A DNA stretch of 64,000 bases from Opitutia bacterium (GTDB lineage: Bacteria; Verrucomicrobiota; Verrucomicrobiia; Opitutales; UBA953). Positions 32,101 to 35,049 of the stretch are shown here, in pieces. Position 1 is the stretch's first letter; every line of letters begins with the position of its first letter. The notes under the pieces were generated by a model, which saw only the letters and a program-made list of their open reading frames with translations, was not told the DNA's origin and made no database searches. The position numbers were made by a program, and so were the translations under genes. The stretch covers positions 34,461 through 98,460 of the forward strand of contig CANCHK010000001.1 of NCBI GenBank assembly GCA_947377865.1, given 5' to 3'.

Positions 32101-33835
32101 TCGTCGTGGCGTTGCCGAGAATAATCGCTTGGGTCGAGGCGTTGTTGAGGGAACGGAAATCGGTGATCGCGACAGCTCCGCTCGGGCCGGTGATCGAGCT
32201 CGGCGTAACGCCGGAGATCGTCACGGGCCCATCGATATTGGATCCGGTCCCCTGGATCGTCAGGGTGCCGATGCCGCTCTTGGTAAGTCCTTTGGTATAG
32301 GTCGCGTCCGCCGTGATGGCGATGCTTCCTCCGACGACTACGTCTCCTCCGCTGACGGTGAAGGTGATGACGCGAGCGGCGGTGATATTGCTGCCGGTGT
32401 AGGTGTTATTGAAGACATCACCGCTGAACGTAGTGGTGCCGGTGCCCAAGGAATTGACGATGGTGACGGAGTTGCTTCCGCTATTGGCAGAAGCGAGGCT
32501 GGTGCTGGTAAAGCTGAAGCCGGTTCCGTTACGACCCGTAAGGCTCGTCTGGTAACCGCCGTAGATTGATAGATCACCGAACGCGTTGATCTGGTTGATC
32601 ACCGACTGGCCTGGCGTACCCTGAGCGTAAACACTACTGCTGCTGTTGGCTTGGTACACGTTCTTACCCCAGTTCAAGGTAGCGCCGCTGGTGGTACCGG
32701 AGCGGAATTCCATGGCGCCACCGTAGAGATTGAAAGTGCCTGAAGACCCCGTGCCGGCGTTGGTCCCCGTCATGGTGGGATCCACGAACCGGATCGTGCC
32801 CGTCTCGGAGCGGAACGTGCCGCTGAAGCCCGACGCGGAACTTGGCGCGATGATCAACGTGCTGGTGCTGGCATACTTTTTGATCTGCGTCGCGGTGCTT
32901 CCGCCCGTCATGACGCCGCTGATCAAGGTGCTGCCGATGCCGTAACCGTTATTGGAACCGACGATGAAGGTCGAAGTGCCGAACGTGAGCGTGCCCGAAA
33001 TCGTCAGCAGGCCGCCGACAGAGGTGAATTCGGATTCGGCGGCGGCCGAAAGGGTGACGGCGCCCGAGAGCGTGTTATTTCCGAAGCTCGCGATGCTTCC
33101 GCCACCGAGGTTGTTCGGACCATAACCTGGGGCCGAGATATCACGGGAAATCGTAATGCCCGCCGCGCCGATCGTGCCCTGGAGTAAAAGCTGCCCCCCG
33201 AGGCCGCCCTTACTGCCACCCGATGCAATGACGATCTGCGACGTGGAAGCGCCCAGCGCACCTGCGCTAGTGATGGCCAGCGTGCCGCCCGAAATCGTGG
33301 TGGTGCCCGTGTAGCTATTGCCGGAGTTGGTCAGCAGAACGGCCCCCAAACCAGTCTTGGTGAGGCCCGCGCTTCCCGCGACAACGGTATTGATCGTCGC
33401 CTGCTGACCCGGGGCGACGGTGATGGTGGGTGCGCCACTGGCGCTCGCCAACGTGAGCGTATTAGAGCCTGCAATTGCATAACCCGTAGTGCCAAAATAG
33501 AGCCCGCCAACCGTCACATTATCCGTCAGGGTGACTGTTCCCGCGGTCGGGCCGATGAAATTGGCGACGTCATAATTCGCGTTCGTCCAGGCGACGTCAG
33601 CCGAGCCGTTATACCAATTCAGCAGAGGGGAGCCCGACGCAGAATTGTTCCAATTTCCCGCTCCACCAAGATTCGTCCCAAGCGTGCTGTCATTTCCGGA
33701 CGCGGCGGCATCGCTATCCCAGTAGAGATTGGCGGCCATGGCCTTCGGGGCCGTGGAATTGCCGATGCCGATCAGGGCTGCGGCCACCATGAGGGTGGCA
33801 CGAGGCAAGAGGGTTCGACGCTTCGAAAGTTTCAT
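8117..33835 (-). CDS. Giant PATR-repeat surface protein with PEP-CTERM sorting tail
   Basis: About 8,572 residues from the ATG at 33835. The open frame extends to 33916, but this start gives a normal signal peptide (MKLSKRRTLLPRATLMVAAA, ending near PKAMA). Nearly the whole length is Gly/Ser/Thr/Asn-rich beta-strand repeats of the autotransporter-associated type (LTKxGxGTLxLxGxNTYTGxTTxxxGTL), as in LTKTGLGAVLLTNSGNSY. Four Trp-rich headers mark larger modules: YWDSDAA near residue 38, YWKGGVNNNWFG near 2136, YTPRYWNNAQ near 3540 and YVPRYFRGATGASW near 5112. The C-terminus has VPEPSTYGFG, a hydrophobic helix and RRRKRQ, a PEP-CTERM signal for exosortase-dependent sorting; there is no autotransporter barrel. 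A large extracellular adhesin or matrix fibre is the likely role. No exosortase gene is in the window. The gene stands alone, with an AT-rich island upstream and its own terminator. Confidence 0.9.
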   Translation of the reverse strand: MKLSKRRTLLPRATLMVAAALIGIGNSTAPKAMAANLYWDSDAAASGNDSTLGTNLGGAGNWNNSASGSPLLNWYNGSADVAWTNANYDVANFIGPTAGTVTLTDNVTVGGLYFGTTGYAIAGSNTLTLASASGAPTITVAPGQQATINTVVAGSAGLTKTGLGAVLLTNSGNSYTGTTTISGGTLAITSAGALGASTSQIVIASGGSKGGLGGQLLLQGTIGAAGITISRDISAPGYGPNNLGGGSIASFGNNTLSGAVTLSAAAESEFTSVGGLLTISGTLTFGTSTFIVGSNNGYGIGSTLISGVMTGGSTATQIKKYASTSTLIIAPSSASGFSGTFRSETGTIRFVDPTMTGTNAGTGSSGTFNLYGGAMEFRSGTTSGATLNWGKNVYQANSSSSVYAQGTPGQSVINQINAFGDLSIYGGYQTSLTGRNGTGFSFTSTSLASANSGSNSVTIVNSLGTGTTTFSGDVFNNTYTGSNITAARVITFTVSGGDVVVGGSIAITADATYTKGLTKSGIGTLTIQGTGSNIDGPVTISGVTPSSITGPSGAVAITDFRSLNNASTQAIILGNATTTPGMLTIGTSTTPTALGLTTSRVININTTTVNAYINASQPGANPVVISSNFTGIGNAAARALVLGGTNTTDNLLSGILPDFTGTMGITKNDTGTWALSGANTYTGATTITGGTLKIKAVLAASDVIKSTGAVIFNQNANNYWAGGTLELVAVSNTATTESLGALTPTNGAGTIKLTANGTGTAGLIFASLGTVAKTSGINIDLSSSPAGSVTFTAAAASSATALFGNGHIYVNGSNFAYSSGTTAVVIAAPTYGTTTGFVDAIAGAATLTAAKHNRITGDITAQTAMTVSSLKLSANTLTLAASNLLTIQLGANGEAPILVDGGSSTIKGGSGITSGGTGAVVIRVNQANDLLTLQTPITSTSTGGWTKNGLGTLLIDTVLVGSASATNTINEGKVKLNTGAVIGPGTYGSSSGAPSLVVRQGATLDLNGTTQPIGPLDGAGTITNSSTTSQAYVSSVAGTVFSGIFQEEAGAQKLNVMTLGANTVWSGLSTFTGVFTFAATNGISGTFTRTSVMNLANIGAASAIGKGDATSTATNAASWVFTGNQYSGIRYTGLSSVSTDRLFTLNSAASNPGGLIENQSAFNSSLVFSNTNPIVFGSAANANAAAQGLTLAGSSLGDSTFFPQLTNNTNATGVAQYTSLTKSGAGIWVLGNSSNSYTGLTTISAGTLVGTYGPAGSIVSTIPANSPIVINAGILQMSGSLTRSLTASAAAGTGTITLQATASGFASDTEKLTVNIGGQSTPSTLTFNSGGFYTAANANLNLNSATALAEVEIRNNIDLAGNAHTITVTDNPSTGTDYATISGVLSNSGSGALTIAASNTVLQLLGANTYTGVTAIASGTLTVNSLGNSSGSAGSSVGTSTGANLVANAVTLVSSVLNYVGPGETSDRYIEIGAGAVNPQIHANGTGALVLTNVQNTGAAGLRSLYLRGSSTFANRIDSILANDSSNNALTVIVDGGATWVLTGNNTYTSDTQVTKGTLGAGSDTAFGSGTLKFNDGQVFAYGADRTLSNPIASNVTTTSYNTGFIGDYSLTFTGAWTFGNTTANNTFINNIASGKTLTFSNANAATWNAMQSSRTLTFNGTGATLWNVPSTTTATGFFANITFAGSGSLGVGADQQASNAITNSGTGTLIVNAAQTTIATLTHSGTGITNLGQGMSALATVTLSGSGTLNITAAQPALATFTYAGAATANINAALASLTTLTLSGAGTANLNATQAALTTLTLSGAGTANLNATQAALTSLTLSGAGTANVNATQAALTSLTLTSTTGAGTANLNASLPAVTTLSSTGTIKLGVNNPLTTGASGASVTMNPAVGITSTFNLNGYTQNFNGLTATSAGNSILDANSSTARTVTFGLNDANVSLGNLTVSTPVFGTFTFKNSSTGTLSLTKAGNGTMTVNNGAALEHGGLTTVSAGTLNLQAPLTFKNSANFVVAGGATLNLFNAAGQTWRLSGLDLGAGSGTSTLGMELGSVASSDKFVLNGAATLANTVNFQLRPIGNFGAGTYDLITAASGLSGGTKTMALSAITSQAGQGSTYALSATDTAVTLTVAALSGDAYWKGGVNNNWFGFNGSGSNFTSDSAGLNVISGLPGIANKVIFNAAGIAGPSQAVFVDGPVFSGGLVFNNVFGTPAIASVALNTSASVTTGQFGTLTLAPASSADGIDVQSGAPASVATTASVFLGSDQSWTVADSGTTLTAYGLVQGSYGLTKKGLGTLVLGGVILNPTTGIATTSSTSFTVADATGVLPGMVVMTSAAGLTAGDAVTSVTGNTITINNARSVTATTSIAFGYSRPSAYTGAMVIAAGTVKAGWTSATSQFSSLEVQSGATFSTNGFSTQYFASLTGSGTVNNTHASTATNVQVGMNQASTTFSGVFANGGVGTLGLYKLGSGVLTLDGASGAHIATGGITVYAGSILFDHSASSLASMWSATGSITLYGGSGLTWKASTTTALNATLGAITTSSGANFLTIDPNGSANLPTVAFGAVTATSAGMSLLVTAPVTSVLKLGTDYSAVSGSAPRGKIVFTTGDGNIDFIKNTGVNTASTAFTDYALNPVTTTGSTTLTPWITQNLSLTGNWTVDKMKLQPNGSGQALTIGTGNTLTLTAGGFIFQGSDAFTITGGNIQGNTATNSDLVAHVYGSGVLTLASNISNGQGASVFTKTGTGTLNLTGLINSTGATFVSQGTLNINAAQSITGSLTVLGGILNVNAAIIGNPASTKLDMAATGSGGKTVTNVSANMTLYATTQGSVAGSANAYNQTAGVVTVTPGTGGSQWVAQGYGYGYFNLTGGTYNDSGSGSRFMASSSGNGVSVVNVGIAGAAGNAGTAGFLDNTNGDWLLNYGNASFNVLDGGLIDHTGAANPFGLLINTTVPNVLASLNMAGGEFRTGNQTLRIGNSTTAGNNPGNQVFVNLAKGVFSTGANISTSLPTSGDVVINFAGSGGTLKASNNLTSFLPATVQGATINAVLYGAVDNQTGDNSRGTTAGFRSVAPNFVGGLTVDTAGFDVAFHAPLRAAAGVGITQADMTLNGGIGYIGAPLVRFSTTGMIPGGTPAQGYAIIDPVLAKVTGIVITNPGTYVAGTVPKLDLIGGGGTGASVAFTGLSTTNAAAGLTKVGNGKLTLGASNTYAGGTNITGGTLALGGNEVLADTGAVTVGGGTLDLATFAETVGVVTLDSGTITGTTGTLSSSSDFRLRSGTVSGILTGSSGITKTTAGTVTLSASNTFSGTVSVTEGKLQFSADANLGDASATNIISVNGGTLAYTPASSLTLSTNHAVEFGLGGATIEVADAAGVLTLPSVRASSTGNLTKSGVGKLVLTGSTAWNSGLNAVTVNAGTLQAGFGTSGVSAINVGSAGTLHLVNSAAEVLTLGGTTGALTLASGATLGFELGSTGISDKIVVGTGGTAVTAGTVTINLLTISGFGSGSFELLSAPSGLSGASYGLGTAPSGYNFTITTTDTLVSLDVLAYTPRYWNNAQATGSWATLVPGSNWSTQADGSIDYAATPVATDTVIFSASSLVGGALTSTLDGSYTIEGLQFIGGTSTATTSILLSQGAGSGTLTIAPISTSGGIVVAANAGAVTISAPLITSTSGATSQTWSVDGTGTSSLNVSGNITFTAPVRKTGAGVLTLSGTNTGSGGLTIAAGTLRLGSSTALGSGALTVGALTTFDNSSGSSLTLANNATNWNGAFTFTGTNDLSFGTGAATMGQSLTATVTTASRVLTVGSLTDGAGSYGFTKAGAGTLTITGAVTIDGTLALTAGALNIGTGGTMGDVTAASGTTLTVTGTNTLTSLTGTSATINLSGANTLSGGVTLTGGTLTASGNNPSIGGAVTINSGTASFSGNNGFASASLVTGTLTLSGTNTFATGLAMSGGTLNLNSAGALGGGTLAISGGTLNNSSGSAKVLTGAGIGSVTGSFTFTGSSSLSIGTSSLAVSGNPTITVSANTLTFGGNVTGSSTLTKAGTGILSVGALTHLGGVTVTAGTLTVGSASTYTGATSIQGAGILILTGTNTLTSLTMGALASTGGSKLDLSNASASFNSLTVQTNSATVNTIVIGSGRELNIDGGVVVGVNNTTASTTLLTVSGAGTFSIGAPGNGTNANFQLGAHTTDAYSNAATLTMSGLTTFYANLGLGTFRVGDPTNSSGTATTASKAYLAKTSTIIAADITLDTPNGSVTNYVYLGDTANVFNANNLYLSGVANRANGQLSWDTGVATGTFKLRGLDGADATAATSIAVASGASTTGFASTGLMNLAGHNSDILVTTLSIGGNSGGSGTPGSKTGTFTFDTGTLVATNVNLGTRTGAYQFGNTNTGTLNLMASGGTGTVTISGTLLMGQNTSTAATTNGAAIAALNIGGGTVTIGTVTMGSDSIGGTTTAQTIAPVQATTSISGGTVTISTLNMNTNSSANTGSGNASLATLNITGGTVNVTTLKLAAASNAAATATSILSITNGTLNLGATLAYTKTAGTVNSTLTLDGGTLSMGTSVTQYAIGSSALPVGSGTGALNLQSGTLKNVLQINGGTGFTKSAGAGSDTLIIDGTNSFSGVFTISSGTVQVGAGATSGTLGTVSVTNNAALTFNRSDSATFSNVITGSGTLAQNGTGTITLAGANGYDGTTSVNAGILSISHNTALGSLVAGTTVGANASLELQNTITVGAEALGISGTGSASNGALRNLSGNNSFGGTVTLNGAATIQSDLGTLTLGNATAIAAGTRALTVTGSGDVSVTGAMTGTSASLTKTGNGTLILSGDSSSFDGAIAVNGGTLRVSHASALGSTVGGTTVASGASVEFAGGTTVAAEPISVSGTGFGGAGAIRNLSNTNAMNGTVTLLADALIQSDSGTLSFGGTTAIAAGTRALTFGGASNIAVSGAITGTGASVTKVGPGSLTISGTVNIGSSGAITVSEGTLTKGFTSGDVVGTVNVANAATLSLANGSTVSLASKVFNLADGSTLGLDIGTLGVNDSLALAAGSTLGASVTVNLSALSSIATGNHGYTLMTAVGGLDLASTDWLVGTAPAGLNYQLDAVTSGGTSTLYLTASLYVPRYFRGATGASWNVAGNWAENSAGTTIATAVPSASESLIFSASNTSGPTIATTLDAAFTVDSLTFTSTPSGVTAFSIAPGSGGSLTLSPGNSNNGISVQANAGVVTISAPLIADSTQTWSVVGTGANGSALTVSGATTFNARVFKSGAGVLTLNGAGTGSGGLSLNAGTVNIGNASAFGTGVLKFASGVTFNNTTGAALVNSGGNAQEWNSFTFTGTNAYDLGAGAVTLKSNSSLTVSGSSLTVGGNIDDVSAGYTLTKLGSGELVLNGSNSFGGAGKTITVSAGRLTFGSDAALGDTLNSLTNASSGATTATGLGVTGTFATSRTINLNAAINSIDVLAGATLTLNSAFGFSALSNSLVKNGSGRLTLSAANIGWTGGITFNSGIVRLGITGAAGSGAIAISPSTAAVGTALELAGGSTFSNALSLQGTGNVFFGGIDFGGQLANVSGTNTYAGRITQDYDASIGAVASTTLNLTGGINATANRQLSFNAAGNINLSSPLTYSGTATGFYAINKYGTGTLTISTPQAFALTAAQYFSIREGTVVLNGGTKVSSTTTTPTDPSGSTTINLRGSDTVASLGLKEGLFVVTSAYPSTIPLRAVITSVGTNSFTISSATTGVLGSLSFLSAGTLPAQVSLEVGATLWLDDSNVTLSGTDHISANGRLGASANSDNNFRFRGGELIFSGSNFVNDSILEYIAKPEFRRGASIITLDKNFAGKMTLVFNNAPDNIAPAQSSSPQGASVLFRGDDLFALTNDPGRSNVVFAGGVTLNGANGGIGVPSKGILPWAVIGRSGVTNQPDGFSFATVDNAGSGGTSLSADRIIRDLSPSEYLELPDFGLGVTDKNLLFTSSATTTFSADVAPNSLTIEAGADLSLASGVRLSLASGGVLIRNGSDTTFAGGTLNQPSNLPPLNIWTIGTAQLTITSAMSGGNGVGNAAISFVKAGAGTLVIAPPTSQVKGLAGIGMNSLSGQFVLNQGTVKLGTGIKNAIQAGNQFALISGTLDLNGNTQQLGALFSDQNYATATVSSTVTTTGGIAGLVVNQDNSARDWAGAITGDVRFTKQGANILTLYSAQTYAQDTLVNGGTLTLTDQAALTATTQLTLGFGALILDSANAAKNSNDRLRDATAITLAGGTFTLKGRAQTNTSETIGAVTVSGGASSFVVTVGGTGINSAVLSAASLVRQTGGTLLFSGPNGQAGNTARMTFGSIGGVSTASVGGGLQNNIIGGWAVTSTGDFASYLPGLGVGGLGQIGFQAYSSTVLSNSSTSSQNIKITTAASTVSTDVTVNALATSAVAVGTVSISTGKTLTVGSGGILSNATSGWYIGSSVVGTGTITSGGSELFLYSGGAGSMTIRSVIADGISRVGLVKFGTGTVALSAVNTYTGGTTINEGTLTVNAGSLIPAANDPAKGLVLNNAAFTQIFAGAVASANVVTLNGGAVITYSGDNTQAGLVFNNLGGTTTPTVRTFNTAITGGTASKLTIGSSGIVVTSANVGTTSLIEGRVDFGASMKTVSVGTIDINGSTDVAPLQASLVLQAVVGTAGGISKTGDGVLQFNAQSGFSGQVDVVGGGLKTGYTNAGSRFANLNLGANTSFDLNGYSTSWGSLSGAGDVFSSSGTPTLTVGFDGKSTAFSGRLIRFNDAAYGLLTKVGVGTMTFTTAQDALGSFGAITVSGGSLQYSVAGKALVSSSAENTVFNVQSGAKLALDNVGTNVVNRLGAAIGGTVNILGGTLSLNGNSGANSAESVANLGLATGSGRIELTPDTGRQLTLTVANFAAPSAGSLVISGLAGTAQLVVTNANLVAGQGSSGTANAVRGDVLVASALNGLGDGFLVKAAGTWRALASGDLNFDASTWESQQNAGLSGTASIGVSSSVNTLTIGSASSLSSSLPSAFGSYGVDGAAMTLTLANASALLVKSGTAEFNVALRGSSAQAPQFHVLTGAILNLNSAFGLGSSVGFVKSGGGTMNLNALAGFNGVVTVNDGFLNLASGLDNTISVGESVGAARVSDLQLNGLNAIIDLLGHSQAFGALTSVNSTTGNGGTIANSALSTVTLTSTGGGAFGGSISGNLNFVRSGNNTTTFTDISDYVGETVIRGGTLRLVDAGALSATTAVKVNYGALVWDNFGQNVDPVTVPTRFAQTVPVSLLGGTVRIIGAGSVDTVAAFDTVSLLGGANVLETQPIIGSASSVRVNIGNLARTGAPQTTMLFSGRSTLNSTGTNTLGQISPSGSSLVFLSNLNGSAFGQSSTVATNGIIGGWAVASGDTYAFATYSDTTGVGQMSSFTATSIPTTAASSVASGNYDNSATRTIATGSNVANTWRLSANAHTVTFADGATLTLGAGLVTSGNVAFTLAAAKANNTIAGSGADGNLYLFASQNTTTIQPRITGSTAIVSFGNGTLQLAPQFANNDFSGGTFVNAGTLSLSSRGQVSFALASIAPTTNTITMSDTTGFTAGMVIYNANFPGGTKILTVTPNVSLVVDTTSTNTSLQGTQTISSRDSWAALPTGGALTIGNATVTMSSTQAGQVGAGTSVTINGGGRLLFGNYASRAGADLSQSLTSVSFVNEGGAVNPEFNLGTPTGTGFVSRFILTSANPVTSRNESLSTVPTIGTGSSTLTSLEFSSASPTITVNAGKGVVGLNISAPIGQNVSMTGSLQKSGLGTLALTSSESVFTTGVSLNAGSLMIGANSDGLSLTKGPLGTGTLTIAGGTSLFADNAARTLHNAVVVNGDFTIGGSGNAALTLAGSIGLGSAARTITFATAGLTTTFNGTLTTGLTSGTGLTKAGNGILQLGSSSMLNLGDAGLTVAAGVIKAGTTDNLSANSLLTVASGAGYDLNGNNQRSKSIAGSGFITNSANATSTLTLDIAPSTTLTFDGLLADNNSAAMPLSLLALEKQGNGTLELTRRNTFAGGTTVYSGTLLITGDGAIGPGLVNVYGTLEYAVAGTSTTTKAYTLANTFAGSGDLKFTGDYAVAKIVGDTTNAFGLNVSILAGTLQIGDGGLTGSLEGLTSLTIGTGATLSFNRSNTYEFGGSISSLATNDGLLLQSGTGTTKLTGYNFGFSGDVRVDAGILEAAGTSTLESVRQIVINSSGALNVSVDDAMGFTGLGPDVEIHGGILRFINAAGTDATFGLIHDLTLDGGTIASGNVASSNLNSLLLTGSLNVTDNAVISAKNVGFVNGAPGAPTTVATDVIVSANKTLDFSGTISDDAYSSVSSFNKKGLGTMILRGDNSAMSGSVTVSDGALVVNHENALGTGVVTVSTGGHIYSNQGDFVTPAAIANNITVESGATLGVGAAIGNFSSTSLTLNGGSKIEFKIYDAGLAAGIGFDNFDFGAVNFSGANPSSRITIMIKSIDLAGGFANALNLAKPLPGGHVDFAIGTYSSAYVGNISDLFTFDTSQFRYTGGDSSSAGLWSIDFNAGAITLSTFTTAVPEPSTYGFGLGALALAAAAIRRRKRQEKKA
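28303..28502 (-). repeat. 60-bp (20-residue) near-identical tandem repeat inside the giant gene
   Basis: Three or more consecutive 60-base units are almost identical: gcggcctgcgtcgcattgag recurs at 28323, 28383 and 28443, and ctcagggtcaagg at 28362, 28422 and 28482. They encode TLSGAGTANLNATQAALTTL-like 20-residue units. The flanking units are clearly diverged versions. The low divergence suggests recent expansion by slippage or recombination, in frame. Confidence 0.85.
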
Positions 33836-33959
33836 GAGAATAAATAGGGAGAGGCCACCGGGTGGTGACATCAATTGGGGGTACCAAGAATATTGAGGCG
33901 TTAACCCCACTCGCACAACCGTTTTTGGCCGTTTTTAGGCCCAACTAGGGGGTGTATGG

Positions 33960-34080
33960 GTTTTGGGGTAGGGATTTGCTTTTATTTGTTAAAATTACGT
34001 TAAATTAAGCATTAAATTACGTTAAAATCATAAATTAGTCATTTATATGACTTTATACGCATTAAAAACTTATTCACAGC
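33960..34080 (-). promoter_or_regulatory. AT-rich control island upstream of the giant gene
   Basis: This roughly 120-base stretch is strongly AT-rich in an otherwise GC-rich window. It holds two exact copies of aaattacgttaaa at 33992-34004 and 34014-34026, 22 bases apart (two helical turns). It also holds the inverted repeat AGTCAT-TTAT-ATGACT at 34037-34052, and gcattaaa twice. It lies 125-245 bases upstream of the giant gene start and also follows the SGNH gene. I infer a regulator-binding promoter region for the giant gene. No single -35/-10 pair stands out. The rest of the 33836-34170 gap holds only short G-rich/C-rich repeat ends. Confidence 0.6.
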
Positions 34081-34170
34081 CCCATTAATCGAGGGAAAAG
34101 GAAGCCTCCCCAGTTTCGCAGGTAACGTACGGTTGCCACGCAGGGGAGCCCCTACCCTCACCACGGGGCC

Positions 34171-34836
34171 TTACCTCACGACGCCCTTAAGGGCCGTGAA
34201 CCACTTGGTCGCCATCTTCTCGGCTCCTTGGGCATTCGGGTGGACCTTGTCCAAGATAGTGTCCTTCTGCGGATCGAAGCCGGTGAACTGATCCACAATC
34301 ATGACCGGGGCATCCGGGCGGTGCAACTCGCGAGCCAGCAGGACCTCGGACTGGTTGAGCTCCGGGATATAGCCGTACTTGGGCAGCTTGCCGCTGGGGA
34401 TCACGAGCGCGAGCAGGATGACGACCTTGGGGTTCTGCTTCCGGGCCGCTTCGATGATTGTACGCTCGGCGGCGATGATGCCAGGGACGGGCTTCTCCTC
34501 GGCCGAGTGATTGTGACCGCAGTGAAGCAGGATGATGTCGGGCTTCGCCTGCTTTAATTTCTGAGGCATGATGCCAGCCAGAAACTCAGCGTTCCTACCT
34601 CCGTAGCCCTCGTGCCAAAGGGGGCCATTCGGCCCATCGCTCTGCTGCGAACCGACGAACACGTAATTCAATCCAGTGGCGCGGAGCTTCTGATCAAGCG
34701 GCAACCGATACGTCACGAACGTCTTGCCGCCCTGGGTGATCGAATCACCGACGGCAAGGATGCGGATGGGCTCGGCGGAGGCCGAGAAGATGAAAGATGA
34801 GAGATAAAGGAGGGAGGATAAAATGGCTGATTTCAT
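34171..34836 (-). CDS. Secreted SGNH/GDSL hydrolase
   Basis: 221 residues from the ATG at 34836. The longer frame to 35028 reads through repeat DNA and is rejected because MKSAILSSLLYLSSFIFSAS is a clear signal peptide. The family blocks are visible: GDSITQGG with nucleophile Ser32, Gly80 in GYGGRN, Asn109 in HCGHNH, and the D196-x-x-H199 pair in LDKVHPN. The length fits a compact single-domain esterase. Such enzymes remove acyl groups from sugars or polysaccharides; the exact substrate cannot be read. It is on the same strand as the sugar-acid operon, 213 bases downstream of the permease, and may be cotranscribed with it or have its own promoter. Confidence 0.85.
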   Translation of the reverse strand: MKSAILSSLLYLSSFIFSASAEPIRILAVGDSITQGGKTFVTYRLPLDQKLRATGLNYVFVGSQQSDGPNGPLWHEGYGGRNAEFLAGIMPQKLKQAKPDIILLHCGHNHSAEEKPVPGIIAAERTIIEAARKQNPKVVILLALVIPSGKLPKYGYIPELNQSEVLLARELHRPDAPVMIVDQFTGFDPQKDTILDKVHPNAQGAEKMATKWFTALKGVVR

Positions 34837-34859
34837 TGGGTGGGATGAGATAAGGAAGA

Positions 34860-35017
34860 ACAGAGGACTGAGTCGATGACTGCATTGAGGACTGAATCGA
34901 GTGCTGAATCGATGGGAAAAGCGGAGAGGGCTGAATGGAAAAGTCCTGACGCCTGCATCGGGTAGGGCCGAGCATCCCTGCTCGGCCGCGGCCGGCCAAG
35001 GATGGCCAGCCCTACCC
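34860..35017. repeat. GAGGACTGAATCGA cluster and short mosaic hairpin element
   Basis: 34862-34940 is a run of degenerate units (gaggactgagtcgatgactg, ttgaggactgaatcgag, gctgaatcgatggg). 34960-35017 is a compact 58-bp element with gggtaggg and ccctaccc ends and two hairpins (gccgagca/tgctcggc and ggccaaggatggcc), without the 65-base core. Its reverse-complement relative is at 45936-45992. Confidence 0.65.
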
Positions 35018-35049
35018 AAGACAGGCACTGTCGTGACGCGGTCCCTGCC

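Noticed and set aside
33836-33916. Upstream start of the giant gene at 33916 (27 extra residues)
   Set aside because: The extra residues (MRVGLTPQYSWYPQ) would mask the signal peptide that begins with MKLSKRRTLL at 33835.
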